Shown here: positions 16,088 through 25,825 of the stretch, piece after piece
Numbering within the stretch: position 1 is the stretch's first letter
Layout of the letters: every line of letters begins with the position of its first letter
NCBI RefSeq assembly: GCF_002008365.1
Contig: NZ_MRDL01000007.1
Span: forward strand, 79,195-143,194
From: Rhizobium leguminosarum bv. viciae USDA 2370
Lineage (GTDB): Bacteria > Pseudomonadota > Alphaproteobacteria > Rhizobiales > Rhizobiaceae
Length of the DNA stretch: 64,000 bases
Reading direction: 5' to 3'
Program-made: the position numbers and the translations under genes
The notes under the pieces: generated by a model
Told to the model about the DNA's origin: nothing
Databases searched by the model: none
The model's input: the letters and a program-made list of their open reading frames with translations, nothing else

Positions 16088-17254
16088 ATGACCGACGTCA
16101 CCAAGGAACAGGTTCTCGAAACGCTGAAGACCGTGCGTGGACCGGATCTCGAGCACGATATCGTCGCGCTCGGCATGGTCTCCGACGTCTTCATCTCCGA
16201 CGGAAAGGTTTATTTCTCGATCACAGTTCCGGCCGACCGCGCCAAGGAGCTTGAGCCGATGCGGCTCGCTGCCGAGCGCGTCATCAAGGAAATGCCGGGC
16301 GTCAAGGGCGCCCTCGTCACACTGACCGCGGACAAGAAGGCGGCCGCCGCCGCTCCGGCTGCCCGCCCTGCGCCGAACCCGCCGCACGGTCATCCCGGCC
16401 ACGATCATGGGAGCCATGCCCACGCCCCTCGACAGCCGCCGCGCGCCGGCAAGATCGGTGTGCCTGGCATCGGCGCCATCATCGCCGTCGCCTCGGGCAA
16501 GGGTGGGGTTGGCAAATCGACCACCGCCGTCAATCTCGCGCTCGGGCTGCTCGCCAACGGTCTTCGCGTCGGCATTCTCGATGCCGATATCTATGGTCCC
16601 TCGATGCCGCGACTGCTGAAGATATCCGGCCGCCCGACGCAGATCGACGGCCGCATCATCAATCCCATGGAGAATTATGGCCTCAAGGTCATGTCGATGG
16701 GCTTCCTTGTCGATGAGGAGACGGCGATGATCTGGCGCGGGCCGATGGTCCAGTCGGCGCTGTTGCAGATGCTGCGCGAAGTCGCCTGGGGCGAACTTGA
16801 TGTCCTCGTCGTCGACATGCCGCCCGGCACCGGCGACGCGCAATTGACCATGGCCCAGCAGGTTCCGCTTGCCGGCGCCGTCATCGTCTCGACGCCGCAG
16901 GATCTCGCTCTGATCGATGCCCGCAAGGGCCTCAACATGTTCCGCAAGGTCGAGGTGCCGGTGCTCGGCATCGTAGAGAATATGAGCTATTTCATCGCTC
17001 CTGATACCGGCACCCGCTACGACATCTTCGGCCATGGCGGCGCCCGCAGGGAGGCCGAGCGCATCGGCGTGCCCTTCCTCGGCGAAGTGCCGCTGACGAT
17101 GAACATTCGCGAAACCTCCGACGCCGGCACGCCGCTGGTCGCCTCCGAGCCGAACGGCGTCGTCGCCGGCATCTATCGCGGCATCGCCGCCAAGGTCTGG
17201 GATCAGATCGCCGGCCAGTCCCAGCGCCCGGCGCCGATGATCGTCTTCGAATAA
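16088..17254 (+). CDS. mrp: Mrp/NBP35-family P-loop ATPase (ApbC-like), cysteine-free
   Basis: 388 residues. An N-terminal MIP18/DUF59-type domain (about 1-80) is followed by an Ala/Pro/His linker, then a ParA-like ATPase with the deviant Walker A ASGKGGVGKST (about 137-147), DADIYGPS and DMPPGTGD. The family is known for iron-sulfur cluster transfer. The C-terminal CxxC expected after ENMSYF is replaced (IAPDTG), and I find no cysteine anywhere in the protein. The linker has six His within residues 100-112 (HGHPGHDHGSHAH). A metal-related role other than Cys-bound Fe-S, or a lost Fe-S function, is possible. Confidence 0.9.
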   Translation: MTDVTKEQVLETLKTVRGPDLEHDIVALGMVSDVFISDGKVYFSITVPADRAKELEPMRLAAERVIKEMPGVKGALVTLTADKKAAAAAPAARPAPNPPHGHPGHDHGSHAHAPRQPPRAGKIGVPGIGAIIAVASGKGGVGKSTTAVNLALGLLANGLRVGILDADIYGPSMPRLLKISGRPTQIDGRIINPMENYGLKVMSMGFLVDEETAMIWRGPMVQSALLQMLREVAWGELDVLVVDMPPGTGDAQLTMAQQVPLAGAVIVSTPQDLALIDARKGLNMFRKVEVPVLGIVENMSYFIAPDTGTRYDIFGHGGARREAERIGVPFLGEVPLTMNIRETSDAGTPLVASEPNGVVAGIYRGIAAKVWDQIAGQSQRPAPMIVFE

Positions 17255-17296
17255 TGCATGTCGCCCGGAAGTGTGCAGCGGTTCCGGGATAACGAC
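17251..17296. repeat. Intergenic palindrome, tandem copy 1
   Basis: Starts ATAATGCATGTCGCCCGGAA, contains AAGTGTGCAGCGGTT, ends CCGGGATAACGAC; CCCGGAA pairs with TTCCGGG. It begins inside the mrp stop codon. The identical unit repeats 57 bp on. Confidence 0.85.
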
Positions 17297-17307
17297 ATGC
17301 ATAAGGA

Positions 17308-17353
17308 ATAATGCATGTCGCCCGGAAGTGTGCAGCGGTTCCGGGATAACGAC
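17308..17353. repeat. Intergenic palindrome, tandem copy 2
   Basis: Base-for-base copy of the unit at 17251-17296, separated from it by ATGCATAAGGA. Two units only, so it is a recent tandem duplication, not an array. Confidence 0.85.
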
Positions 17354-17627
17354 GGTGCTTGAGCGAGCCGAATCACCGCGGCGGATACCCCAAATTGTGG
17401 GGGAAACGTGGTGAAAAGCCGCGCTTCACGGAAGATGTCTTGATTATTTCACGGCTTTGCTTCATATGCCGCGGCGCCATGATGGCGTTTTGCTGCAGAT
17501 GCTCAATGACGGTCGTCTTCGTTTCGAAGAGGCGGCCCGCCTGCAAGTTCGGAGTTGTCTTGTCGATCGAAGGATTGGGAACTGCGATGCGGTTGAGCAC
17601 AATGCGCATGCCGGCCTTTGAGGTTGG

Positions 17628-18626
17628 ATGCAGCCGGAGAGACTACCGGTGATTACCGCTTACTGTTCGAATTGCAAGTCGGTCGAGATCCGCGATCTGT
17701 CGCATGCCGCCTCCTTTCCCGAGGATGTCGTCTGGATCGACATGATCGAGCCGACCCGCGACGAGGAGCTCTATGTCGAAAAAATTCTCGGCATCGAGGT
17801 CCCGACCCGCGACGATCTCAAGGATATCGAGCCTTCCGCCCGTCTCTATGTCGAAAACGACGCCGTCTTCATGACCGCCTCGCTGCTCTGGAAGGCTGAC
17901 ACCGACGTACCGACTCTGACCGATGTCGCCTTCATCCTGGCCGGAAACCGCCTGGTCACCATTCGCTACGCTCATCCCAAATCCTTTGCGCTGTTCATTG
18001 CCGCGCTCCACCGGCTGCCGGAAAACTGGCGCAGTGGTGCCGCCCTTCTCGCCAAGCTCTTGGAGACGATCGTCGACCGCACCGCCGAGATCCTCGAAAT
18101 CTCCGTTTCGCGCCTCGACATCTTGTCGACACATGTCTTCGGCGACCGGGCAAGGAAGGTGCGCAAGCCCTCGAACTACCTCGAGGAGAAGCTGCGCGAT
18201 ATTGCCGGCCATCACCGGATGATCAGCAAGGTGCGCGACAGTCTCGGTTCGCTTGCGCGCCTGCTGACGTTCTTTCACACGATCCCGGCGATCCAGCAGG
18301 ACCGCGAGGCGAAGGAGCTCTGCCGCACCGTCTCGCGCGATATCCAGTCGCTGTCGGAGCATGCTTCCTTCGTCGCCGCCAACATCACCTTCCTGCTCGA
18401 TGCTTCGCTCGGGCTGATCAACATCGAGCAGAACTCGATCATCAAGATTTTCTCGATTGCCTCGGTGGTGTTCTTGCCGCCGACATTGGTCGCCTCCATC
18501 TATGGTATGAACTTTCAGATCATGCCGGAGCTGACCTGGGTCGCGGGTTATCCCTACTCGCTGGCCCTGATGGTGATATCCGCCGTCATCCCCTTCTTCT
18601 TTTTCCGCTGGAAAGGCTGGCTCTAA
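17628..18626 (+). CDS. corA: CorA-family divalent cation channel
   Basis: Inner-membrane Mg2+ (possibly Co2+/Ni2+) channel, 332 residues. A large cytoplasmic N-terminal domain with long helices is followed by two C-terminal membrane helices. The pore signature YGMNF lies between them (about residue 290), and the C-terminus FFFRWKGWL is basic, as usual for CorA. ATG 17628 is used here; GTG 17649 follows the ribosome binding site CCGGAGAG and may be the true start (seven residues shorter). Directly followed by kup, so the two may form a cation-transport pair. Confidence 0.92.
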   Translation: MQPERLPVITAYCSNCKSVEIRDLSHAASFPEDVVWIDMIEPTRDEELYVEKILGIEVPTRDDLKDIEPSARLYVENDAVFMTASLLWKADTDVPTLTDVAFILAGNRLVTIRYAHPKSFALFIAALHRLPENWRSGAALLAKLLETIVDRTAEILEISVSRLDILSTHVFGDRARKVRKPSNYLEEKLRDIAGHHRMISKVRDSLGSLARLLTFFHTIPAIQQDREAKELCRTVSRDIQSLSEHASFVAANITFLLDASLGLINIEQNSIIKIFSIASVVFLPPTLVASIYGMNFQIMPELTWVAGYPYSLALMVISAVIPFFFFRWKGWL

Positions 18627-18644
18627 GGAGCCTGTTGCAACTTC

Positions 18645-20543
18645 ATGTCCGAAGAGAGCCATCCGAACGAACGCCATATGACGCCGCGAAAGCTGTTCTA
18701 TCTCGGGCTGGGTTCCGTCGGTGTCGTCTACGGCGATATCGGTACCAGCCCGCTCTATGCCTTTCGCGAGGCGTTGAAGCCGGTGGCCCATGACGGCGTC
18801 ACCCGTTTTGAAGTCATCAGCCTGATCTCGCTGATGATCTGGGCACTGACGATCATCGTCACCATCAAATATGTGCTCTTCCTGCTGCGCGCCGACAACG
18901 ACGGCGAGGGCGGCACGCTGTCGCTGCTTGCCCTGCTGATGAAGACCGCCAACGGCCATACCGCCATCCTGATGCTGCTCGGCCTGATGGGTGCTGCCCT
19001 CTTCCTCGGCGATGCGATGATCACGCCGGCGCTTTCAGTGCTGTCGGCCGTCGAGGGTCTGAAGCTCGTCACACCCAGCCTCGCGGAATATATCGTGCCG
19101 ATCTCGGTGGTGATCCTGGCGCTGCTCTTCGTCGTGCAATCGCGCGGCACCGGCGCCGTCGCGAAGTTCTTCGGCCCGATCACCGCCGTCTGGTTCCTCG
19201 TCATGGCTGCCGCCGGCATTTCCCATATCTCGGACGATTACGGCATCCTGGCCGCCTTCAATCCCTATTATGCCGTCAGCTTCCTGCTGCATGAGGGCTT
19301 CTACGGCGTCGTCGTGCTCGGCGCCGTCTTCCTGACGGTGACGGGTGCCGAGGCGCTCTATGCCGATCTCGGCCATTTCGGCCGCCGCCCGATCCAGTGG
19401 GCCTGGTTCCTGCTGGTTTTCCCGGCGCTGACGCTGAACTATCTCGGGCAGGGGGCGCTCGTTCTCGGCAATCCGATGACGATGTCCGATCCCTTCTATC
19501 TGATGTATCCGAAATGGGCGCTGCTGCCGGTCGTTATCCTGGCGACCGCTGCGACGATCATCGCCAGCCAGGCGGTCATCACCGGCGCCTTCTCGATGGT
19601 GCGTCAGGGCATCAACCTCGGCTTCCTGCCGCGGATGGAAATCCTCTTCACTTCGGAAACCAATACCGGGCAGATCTTCGTGCCGTCGGTCAATGCCGTG
19701 CTGTTCATCGGCGTCATCTTCCTGGTGCTGAGTTTCAAGACTTCGGACGCGCTGGCGACCGCCTATGGCATCTCCGTCACCGGCGCCATGGTCGTCACCT
19801 CGATCATGGCCTTCGAATTCGTCCGCGCCCGCTGGAACTGGTCGCTTCCCGTCGCGGTGATCGCGCTTGCGCCGCTGGTCGTGCTCGAAATGATCTTCCT
19901 CGGCGCCAACCTTTTGAAGATCCACGACGGCGGCTATATCCCGATCATGATCGCCACCGCCTTTACGGTCGTCATGTGGACCTGGCGTCGCGGCACGGCG
20001 ATCCTGATGGAGAAGACCCGCCATACCGATATTCCGCTCGCCTCCTTCGTCAGCTCGATCGAGCGCAAGAGCGAACATTCGCCGGCCCAGGTCCCGGGTA
20101 CGGCGATCTTCCTGACCAGCGATCCGGAATCCGCCCCCGCCGCCTTGTTGCACAATCTCAAGCACAACCATGTGCTCCACGACCGCAACGTCATCCTAAC
20201 GATCCGCACGATCAACAAGCCGCGCGTCCCAAGCCACGACCGCTACAAGGTCGAGCAGATTTCCGAGCGTTTCTCCCGCGTCGAGCTGCTGTTCGGCTTC
20301 ATGGAATCGCAGAACGTCTCGCAGGCCTTGGCGACGCTGCGCAAAACAGGACTGAAGTTCGACATCATGTCGACCTCCTTCTATCTCGGCCGCCGCAAGC
20401 TGGTGCCGGACGCCAAGTCGGGCATGCCCTATTGGCAGGACCGGCTCTACATCGCCCTCGCCAACGCCGCTGCCAATCCCTCGGACTACTTCCGTCTGCC
20501 GGCCAACCGCGTGGTGGAACTGGGCTCGCACGTTATTATTTGA
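18645..20543 (+). CDS. kup: Potassium uptake protein Kup
   Basis: 632 residues. The start segment [20 protein letters not shown] is the Kup/HAK hallmark, followed by about 12 membrane helices to about residue 435 and a cytoplasmic C-terminal domain. It is a proton-coupled low-rate K+ importer of the inner membrane. Lies 18 bp after corA. Rhizobia often carry more than one kup gene, so a number suffix cannot be given from this window. Confidence 0.95.
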   Translation: MSEESHPNERHMTPRKLFYLGLGSVGVVYGDIGTSPLYAFREALKPVAHDGVTRFEVISLISLMIWALTIIVTIKYVLFLLRADNDGEGGTLSLLALLMKTANGHTAILMLLGLMGAALFLGDAMITPALSVLSAVEGLKLVTPSLAEYIVPISVVILALLFVVQSRGTGAVAKFFGPITAVWFLVMAAAGISHISDDYGILAAFNPYYAVSFLLHEGFYGVVVLGAVFLTVTGAEALYADLGHFGRRPIQWAWFLLVFPALTLNYLGQGALVLGNPMTMSDPFYLMYPKWALLPVVILATAATIIASQAVITGAFSMVRQGINLGFLPRMEILFTSETNTGQIFVPSVNAVLFIGVIFLVLSFKTSDALATAYGISVTGAMVVTSIMAFEFVRARWNWSLPVAVIALAPLVVLEMIFLGANLLKIHDGGYIPIMIATAFTVVMWTWRRGTAILMEKTRHTDIPLASFVSSIERKSEHSPAQVPGTAIFLTSDPESAPAALLHNLKHNHVLHDRNVILTIRTINKPRVPSHDRYKVEQISERFSRVELLFGFMESQNVSQALATLRKTGLKFDIMSTSFYLGRRKLVPDAKSGMPYWQDRLYIALANAAANPSDYFRLPANRVVELGSHVII

Positions 20544-20563
20544 TTGCGCTTCGCCGCCGGCCT

Positions 20564-20587
20564 TTCTCCCCGTGTCGACGGGGAGAA
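20564..20587. terminator. Hairpin after kup
   Basis: Perfect 10-bp stem TTCTCCCCGT / ACGGGGAGAA with loop GTCG, flanked by a further GGCC / GCC pairing. It lies 20 bp past the kup stop. No long U run. Confidence 0.5.
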
Positions 20588-20696
20588 GCCGCGGGTATTT
20601 CGACAGCACGCATCCCTTCGGGTTGTGCTGATCTGCCCCTAGGCACATTCCGGCACGGCCTGTTAACCGGACGTCAAGGTTAATGCGAGATTTTCA

Positions 20697-21908
20697 ATGG
20701 AATGTTCCCGCGTTCCATGCCCGGAGTCCGTGTTGCGTCGAAAGAGCCCTTCCCGTAGCAAGCTGCGTCTCATTCCCGAGAATTGGGTGTCGCCCGTAAT
20801 CTTCGGTCTTGCCGGCTGGCTGATTTTCCCGAGCGTCGCATCTCATGCCGATCTGGCCGCCATGCTCGCCGGCCTCGATCATGAGGGGGAGAACTGGCGC
20901 ATGGTGCTGACCAATTCGCCGGCCGGCTCCATCCACCAGGCCGAACTCGCCTTCGCCGAGCCGATGGTGACGGGTTCGATCTCCGCCGGTGCCGGCATGG
21001 TGCTGCCCGATGGCCGCAAGGTCGCTTTTACCACCAAGGACAAGGGCCACGAGGACACGCCGGACGAGGATCGGGTCAATCGCAGCACCAAGAAGGGCCG
21101 CGTCGTCGCTGTCGAGAAGATGCAGCCGCCGAAGGACTTTTCCGCCGGCTCGATCCTCGAGCGCACCAAGATGCTCTTCACCCCGAGCTTCGATCTCAAG
21201 GACAGGTCGGCCTTCGTCAAGCCGAAGATCCAGGGCAAGGAAATCCAGATCGCCACATCTTTCTATAAGACGCAGCCTGTTGTGACCGATAATGGCGTGC
21301 CGGCAATGCTCGCAAGCCTCGTCACCAGCAACAAGGCCGATGTGCTGGCCACGGCCTATGCGCCGGCAACACCTGACTATGCCCGCCAATCGCCCTTCGA
21401 TTCCATCCTGGCCGAGCCGGACAGCGGCCGCTTCGTTCCGGAGATCGGCCCGCGCGATCATGCCTGGGCCGCAAGCGTGCTGGCACCGAGCGTCTTTTCT
21501 GCCCGCGAACAGCAGTGCCTCGCCTCCGGCATCTATTTCGAGGCACGGGGAGAATCGGTGAAGGGCCAGGCGGCCGTCGCCCAGGTCATCCTCAACCGCG
21601 TCCGCAACCCTTCTTATCCGAAGACCATCTGCGGCGTCGTCTACCAGAACGAGGACTGGCGCAATCGCTGCCAGTTTTCCTTCGCCTGCGACAGCATCAA
21701 GGACAGGGTGAACTCGGAATATCACTGGCGAGTCGCCCGCGATGTGGCGATGGCGGTGACATCAGGCAAGATCTGGCTGCCGCAGGTGGGCTCGGCGACG
21801 CACTATCATGCCGTCTATGTCAGACCGAAATGGGCAAAGACCATGGAAAAGGTCGGTCGCATCGGTCTTCACGTCTTCTATCGCACCTATGGCGGCGGCT
21901 GGAGTTGA
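20697..21908 (+). CDS. SleB-type cell wall hydrolase, exported
   Basis: 403 residues. An N-terminal hydrophobic export segment (PVIFGLAGWLIFPSVASHA, about 33-51) is followed by a long region of unknown fold (about 60-270) and a C-terminal Hydrolase_2 (SleB/CwlJ) domain. That domain begins LASGIYFEARGESVKGQAAV and has CGVVYQ, CQFSFACD and ATHYHA. Family members cleave peptidoglycan (lytic transglycosylase-like, Glu in FEARGE). Its periplasmic place suggests a role in wall turnover. The long N-terminal half is not recognised. Confidence 0.88.
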   Translation: MECSRVPCPESVLRRKSPSRSKLRLIPENWVSPVIFGLAGWLIFPSVASHADLAAMLAGLDHEGENWRMVLTNSPAGSIHQAELAFAEPMVTGSISAGAGMVLPDGRKVAFTTKDKGHEDTPDEDRVNRSTKKGRVVAVEKMQPPKDFSAGSILERTKMLFTPSFDLKDRSAFVKPKIQGKEIQIATSFYKTQPVVTDNGVPAMLASLVTSNKADVLATAYAPATPDYARQSPFDSILAEPDSGRFVPEIGPRDHAWAASVLAPSVFSAREQQCLASGIYFEARGESVKGQAAVAQVILNRVRNPSYPKTICGVVYQNEDWRNRCQFSFACDSIKDRVNSEYHWRVARDVAMAVTSGKIWLPQVGSATHYHAVYVRPKWAKTMEKVGRIGLHVFYRTYGGGWS

Positions 21909-22179
21909 GATAAATCGCTTGGGCAAGCAGATTTCCGGCCCGGAAAAGCGGATTCTTTCCGTCGAATTTGCGCGATCGATCCGGAGTCGATTTATCTCTT
22001 TGATTTGATAGAATTATTTTCTCGCTGGACAGAAGCTGTCTACGCCTTGACTATGCTAATCCCTAAAACTATGTTGCGCGCGACTTCAGAACGGGCCGGA
22101 AGGGTCTCAACCTTCGTGTCCGGGGTCCGAATGACCGGGGTAGCGGGAGTGCGGGCGACGGGCAGACGAGGAGAGATCC

Positions 22180-22518
22180 ATGGCGGACGACCGCGAGGAA
22201 AGTCTTGAAAAGCGCCGTGCGCAATTGGGAGCGAAACTCGCGACCAAGGGCGTCGAGACGGGAGAAGATGAGGCTAGGGAAGCCCGCGCCGAGGTAAGCC
22301 GCAAAGGTTATGCCCAGGCGATGAAGCTTTCCAGCGAGTTCATTTCCGCAATCGTCGTCGGTGCTCTCCTTGGCTATCTCCTCGACCGTTTTGTTGGCAC
22401 GGCGCCTTGGGGTTTGATTGTTCTTCTGCTTCTCGGATTTTGTGCCGGCGTTCTGAACGTGCTGCGTTCTGCGGGGGTGGTGGCCCATCCCCTGGACGAC
22501 AAGGACGACAAGAAATAA
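22180..22518 (+). CDS. atpI: F0F1 ATP synthase assembly protein AtpI
   Basis: 112 residues. A charged N-terminal third (about 1-45) is followed by two membrane helices (EFISAIVVGALLGYLLDRF and LIVLLLLGFCAGVLNVLR), as in AtpI/Unc1 proteins that help assemble the c-ring. It opens the F0 operon; atpB starts 62 bp later. The upstream 270 bp (21909-22179) is gene-free and should contain the operon promoter. Confidence 0.9.
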   Translation: MADDREESLEKRRAQLGAKLATKGVETGEDEAREARAEVSRKGYAQAMKLSSEFISAIVVGALLGYLLDRFVGTAPWGLIVLLLLGFCAGVLNVLRSAGVVAHPLDDKDDKK

Positions 22519-22580
22519 GGACCGGTTCCGGTCCAGTGCAATGACCCCGCGTCCTGCGGGCCAAAGAGAGAGAACAAGCG

Positions 22581-23333
22581 GTGTCTAACGATCCGACTCA
22601 TCAGTTCCTGATCCAGAAGATTGTGCCGATCGAAATCGGCGGAATTGATTTTTCGTTCACCAATGCATCGCTCTTCATGGCCGCTTCGGCTGCCGTTGCC
22701 GTAGGCTTCCTCTATTTCGCGACCTCGAACCGCGCCATCGTGCCGGGCCGTTCGCAGTCGGTCGCGGAAATGTCCTATGAGTTTATCGCCAACATGCTGA
22801 AGGAAGGCGCGGGCAAGCAGGGAATGAAGTTCTTCCCGCTGGTCTTTTCGCTCTTCACCTTCGTTCTGACGGCGAACCTGCTCGGTATGTTCCCGTATTT
22901 CTTCACGGTCACCAGCCAGATCATCGTCACGTTCGCGCTGGCGCTCTTGGTTATCGGTACGGTTCTCGTCTACGGTTTCTATAAGCACGGCTTCCACTTC
23001 CTGAATGTCTTCGTGCCCTCGGGCGTGCCGGGCGTTCTGCTGCCGCTGGTCGTCACGATCGAAATCATCTCCTTCCTGTCCCGTCCGATTTCACTCTCTG
23101 TTCGTCTTTTTGCGAACATGCTCGCCGGTCACATCACACTGAAAGTGTTCGCAGGCTTCGTCGCCTCGCTCGGAGCCCTTGGTGCTGTCGGTGTCGGCGG
23201 CGCCGTTCTTCCCCTCATCATGACCGTCGCCCTGACCGGTCTCGAGTTCCTCGTCGCCTTCCTTCAGGCTTACGTCTTTGCGGTGCTGACTTGCATGTAC
23301 CTCAACGACGCAATCCATCCGGGCGGGCACTAA
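22581..23333 (+). CDS. atpB: ATP synthase F0 subunit a
   Basis: Proton half-channel subunit of the inner membrane, 250 residues. Five or six hydrophobic helices are visible, with the essential Arg in [17 protein letters not shown] (about residue 175) and a C-terminal helix [19 protein letters not shown]. The start is GTG 22581 with gagagaacaag upstream. Confidence 0.96.
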   Translation: MSNDPTHQFLIQKIVPIEIGGIDFSFTNASLFMAASAAVAVGFLYFATSNRAIVPGRSQSVAEMSYEFIANMLKEGAGKQGMKFFPLVFSLFTFVLTANLLGMFPYFFTVTSQIIVTFALALLVIGTVLVYGFYKHGFHFLNVFVPSGVPGVLLPLVVTIEIISFLSRPISLSVRLFANMLAGHITLKVFAGFVASLGALGAVGVGGAVLPLIMTVALTGLEFLVAFLQAYVFAVLTCMYLNDAIHPGGH

Positions 23334-23400
23334 GGATAACGACATCGACGTCAAAGGGCGTCAGTCATTCGCCGCAACAACCATTTCAAAGGAGTTCAAC

Positions 23401-23628
23401 ATGGAAGCGGAAGCAGCAAAGTACATCGGTGCAGGCCTGGCTTGCTTTGGTATGGCCGGTACGGCTCTCGGCCTCGGCAATATTTTCGGCAGCTACCTCT
23501 CCGGCGCTCTGCGCAATCCGTCTGCCGCTGACAGCCAGTTCGGCCGTCTGGTATTCGGCTTCGCCGTTACGGAAGCTCTGGGCATCTTCTCGCTGCTCGT
23601 CGCTCTCCTCCTCCTCTTCGCCGTCTGA
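23401..23628 (+). CDS. atpE: ATP synthase F0 subunit c
   Basis: 75-residue c-ring subunit with two helices. The polar loop region carries RNPSAADSQ and the proton-carrying acidic residue is the Glu in FAVTEALGIFSL (helix 2). ATG 23401 is preceded by AAAGGAGTTCAAC, a strong ribosome binding site consistent with the high copy number of c. Confidence 0.97.
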   Translation: MEAEAAKYIGAGLACFGMAGTALGLGNIFGSYLSGALRNPSAADSQFGRLVFGFAVTEALGIFSLLVALLLLFAV

Positions 23629-23705
23629 TATCGGCGAATAGATGGATCACGGCCTGCGACCGCAAGCCGTGATCCTTTGCATTTGCAGTCCACCTGGAGG
23701 TGAGC

Positions 23706-24329
23706 ATGTTTTTTGTGACCCCGGCTTACGCTGAGGAAGCACCGGCGGCAGCGACGGGTACGGATGCGCACGCCGCTCCGGCCGCAGGCGAGGTCCATAC
23801 CGAGACTGGTGTTGCCGAAGGCGAACACGCCCGCGGCCCTTTCCCGCCTTTCGATTCGACGACCTTCGCGTCCCAGCTGCTCTGGCTGGTGATTACGTTC
23901 GGCGTCTTCTATTTGCTCATGCAAAAGGTCATCGCGCCGCGCATCGGGGCCATCCTTGATCAGCGTCACACGCGTATTTCCCAGGATCTGGAAGAGGCAG
24001 CCCGCCTGAAGGCGGAAGCCGACGCCGCCGTCCGGACCTATGAAGGTGAACTGGCCGCTGCCCGCGCCAAATCCAACGCGATCGGCGCCGCCGCCCGCGA
24101 CGCCGCCAAGGCCAAGGCCGAAGAGGATCGTCGCGCTGTCGAGGCGAGCCTGTCGGAAAAGATCAAGGCTGCCGAACTCCGCATCGGCGAGATCAAGGCC
24201 AAGGCCTTCGCCGACGTCGGCACCATTGCCGAGGAAACGGCGGCTGCCGTTGTCGATCAGTTGATCGGCGGCACCGTTGCCAAGGCCGATGTCGCTGCCG
24301 CCGTCGCGGCTGCCAAGAAGGAGGCTTGA
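23706..24329 (+). CDS. atpF': ATP synthase F0 subunit b'
   Basis: 207 residues. The N-terminal stretch is Ala-rich, with a single membrane helix at about 60-80 ([19 protein letters not shown]), then a long charged coiled coil to the end. The b' paralogue typical of photosynthetic and alphaproteobacterial ATP synthases; it pairs with the b subunit that follows. ATG 23706 lies 6 nt after TGGAGG; GTG 23700 overlaps that ribosome binding site. Three nucleotides separate it from atpF. Confidence 0.93.
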   Translation: MFFVTPAYAEEAPAAATGTDAHAAPAAGEVHTETGVAEGEHARGPFPPFDSTTFASQLLWLVITFGVFYLLMQKVIAPRIGAILDQRHTRISQDLEEAARLKAEADAAVRTYEGELAAARAKSNAIGAAARDAAKAKAEEDRRAVEASLSEKIKAAELRIGEIKAKAFADVGTIAEETAAAVVDQLIGGTVAKADVAAAVAAAKKEA

Positions 24330-24332
24330 TCG

Positions 24333-24824
24333 ATGGAATTTGCCTTTGACGCGACTTTCTTCGCCTTTGTCGGCCTCGTCCTCTTCCTGGCGCTGGTCGT
24401 TTACCTGAAGGTTCCGGGCATGATGGCACGGTCGCTCGACGACCGCGCCGACCAGATCCGCAACGAATTGGCCGAAGCCAAGCGTCTGCGCGAAGAGGCC
24501 CAGCACCTGCTCGCCGAATACCAGCGCAAGCGCAAGGAAGCGGAAGCCGAGGCGGCCCATATCGTTGCCGCCGCGGAGCGTGAAGCCCAAATGCTGACTG
24601 CTGAAGCGAAGAAGAAGACGGAAGAATTCGTCACCAATCGCACGGCGCTCTCCGAGCAGAAGATCAAGCAGGCCGAGGCCGAAGCGATGAAGGCGGTACG
24701 TTCCGCTGCTGTCGATCTGGCGATCGCCGCCGCAGAAACCGTGCTTGCCAAGCAGGCCGATGCCAAGGTTCAGTCCGAGCTCTTCGGCAATGCCGTCGGC
24801 CAGGTCAAGACGCGGCTCAACTGA
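24333..24824 (+). CDS. atpF: ATP synthase F0 subunit b
   Basis: 163 residues. One N-terminal helix (FFAFVGLVLFLALVVYLKV) is followed by the heptad-rich stator stalk (about 35-150) of Ala, Glu, Lys and Arg. It forms the peripheral stalk with b'. Last gene of the F0 operon; the F1 genes are not here, which is normal in alphaproteobacteria. Confidence 0.95.
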   Translation: MEFAFDATFFAFVGLVLFLALVVYLKVPGMMARSLDDRADQIRNELAEAKRLREEAQHLLAEYQRKRKEAEAEAAHIVAAAEREAQMLTAEAKKKTEEFVTNRTALSEQKIKQAEAEAMKAVRSAAVDLAIAAAETVLAKQADAKVQSELFGNAVGQVKTRLN

Positions 24825-24845
24825 GCGCTTCGAAAAAGATTGAGA

Positions 24846-24891
24846 GGAAAGGCCGGGCATGTCCCGGCCTTTCCGTTTGAGCGGTTTTTTC
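24846..24891 (+). terminator. Rho-independent terminator of the F0 operon
   Basis: Perfect 12-bp stem GGAAAGGCCGGG / CCCGGCCTTTCC with loop CATGT, then GTTTGAGCGGTTTTTT. The strongest terminator in the window. Confidence 0.9.
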
Positions 24892-24916
24892 TTCTGCTTG
24901 GCTTTTTTTGAATGGC

Positions 24917-25606
24917 CTATTGGGAAAGCAGCTCGTCCGTCTCAGGACCGTCCTCGACCTTTCGCAACGGCCTGAAGCTCATCCGGTGCAGGGAACAGGG
25001 GCCGTGCCTCTCGATGCCGGCGCGGTGCTGCGCCGTGCCATAGCCAACATGCGCGGCAAAACCGTAATCCGGAAATACATTATGCGCTCGTGCCATCATC
25101 CGGTCGCGCGTCACCTTGGCGACGATCGAGGCGGCGGCGATCGAGACCGAGCGGGCATCACCCTTGACCACGGCCTGCCCGGGGCAATCAAGGCCGGGCG
25201 GCACATCGAGCCCGTCGGTCAGCACGTAGCTTGCTGGAATGGCGAGGCTGCAGATGGCTCGGCGCATGGCGTCGAGGCTTGCCTTGCGGATATCCGTCTC
25301 GTCGATGCGCGTCGAGCTGGAGGAGGCGATCGAGACGGTCGCCGTCGCCAGAATCTGCACGAACAGTTCCTCGCGCCGTTGCGCCGAAAGCTGCTTGGAA
25401 TCGTTCAGACCCTCAGGGATGCGCCGCGGATCAAGGATGACCGCAGCAGCAACGACCGGTCCCGCCAGCGGCCCGCGTCCTGCCTCGTCGGCACCGGCAA
25501 CCGGCCAGTGGCCGGCCTTGCGGGCTTTGAGTTCCAGCCGGAAATCCGGCACGAGCGGAACCGTGTCGAAAAGCAGGGGAGAATCGGGTGACGTGCGAGG
25601 TTTCAT
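24917..25606 (-). CDS. rnhB: Ribonuclease HII
   Basis: Removes misincorporated ribonucleotides and RNA primers from DNA; 229 residues. The catalytic acidic residues are in [15 protein letters not shown] (DE, about residue 40) and VLTDGLDVP; the family segments [28 protein letters not shown] and YGTAQH are also present. ATG 25606 ([14 protein letters not shown]) is preferred over a frame reaching 25771 through repeat-like sequence. Convergent with the ATP synthase operon. Confidence 0.94.
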   Translation of the reverse strand: MKPRTSPDSPLLFDTVPLVPDFRLELKARKAGHWPVAGADEAGRGPLAGPVVAAAVILDPRRIPEGLNDSKQLSAQRREELFVQILATATVSIASSSSTRIDETDIRKASLDAMRRAICSLAIPASYVLTDGLDVPPGLDCPGQAVVKGDARSVSIAAASIVAKVTRDRMMARAHNVFPDYGFAAHVGYGTAQHRAGIERHGPCSLHRMSFRPLRKVEDGPETDELLSQ

Positions 25607-25767
25607 GCGGCTGAACCTCGCACGCCAACCCGATTGCCCGCAAGTCCCCGGATCAGGGCGGCGGCCGGGGACGCTCCGGCGGATGGTGGCGGTCAGGGCC
25701 ATCCGCGGGAATTGCGCTCGGGCTCGAAAACAGGCGGTTTTCTCGAGAGCCGATGCGCAAGCTCGAA

Positions 25768-25812
25768 GCAATTCCAGGAAAAGTGCCGCGCGGTTTTCCG
25801 TCCGGAATTGCG
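25768..25812. repeat. Intergenic palindrome, tandem copy 1
   Basis: Starts GCAATTCCAGGAAAAGTG and ends CGTCCGGAATTGCG, pairing end to end. It shares the AAAAGTGnnGCGGTTTT core with the other elements. Followed at 58-bp spacing by a second copy. Confidence 0.85.
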
Positions 25813-25825
25813 TAAAAGGTTAGAG

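Noticed and set aside
15965..17302. Long open frame on the minus strand across mrp
   Set aside because: It is antisense to a fully conserved gene in GC-rich DNA with third-position bias; its product is Asp/His/Arg-rich and matches no family.
17251..17353. Possible start of a CRISPR array from repeated identical units
   Set aside because: Only two units, internally palindromic over their whole length, with an 11-bp linker and no cas genes. It is a tandem intergenic palindrome.
17354..17627. Two short overlapping frames (one per strand) between the repeats and corA
   Set aside because: Neither has a ribosome binding site or a recognisable domain. They could be genuine small genes, but nothing supports it.
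22005..22208. 67-codon frame upstream of atpI
   Set aside because: Overlaps the atpI start in another frame and has an arginine/glycine-rich product; treated as leader sequence.
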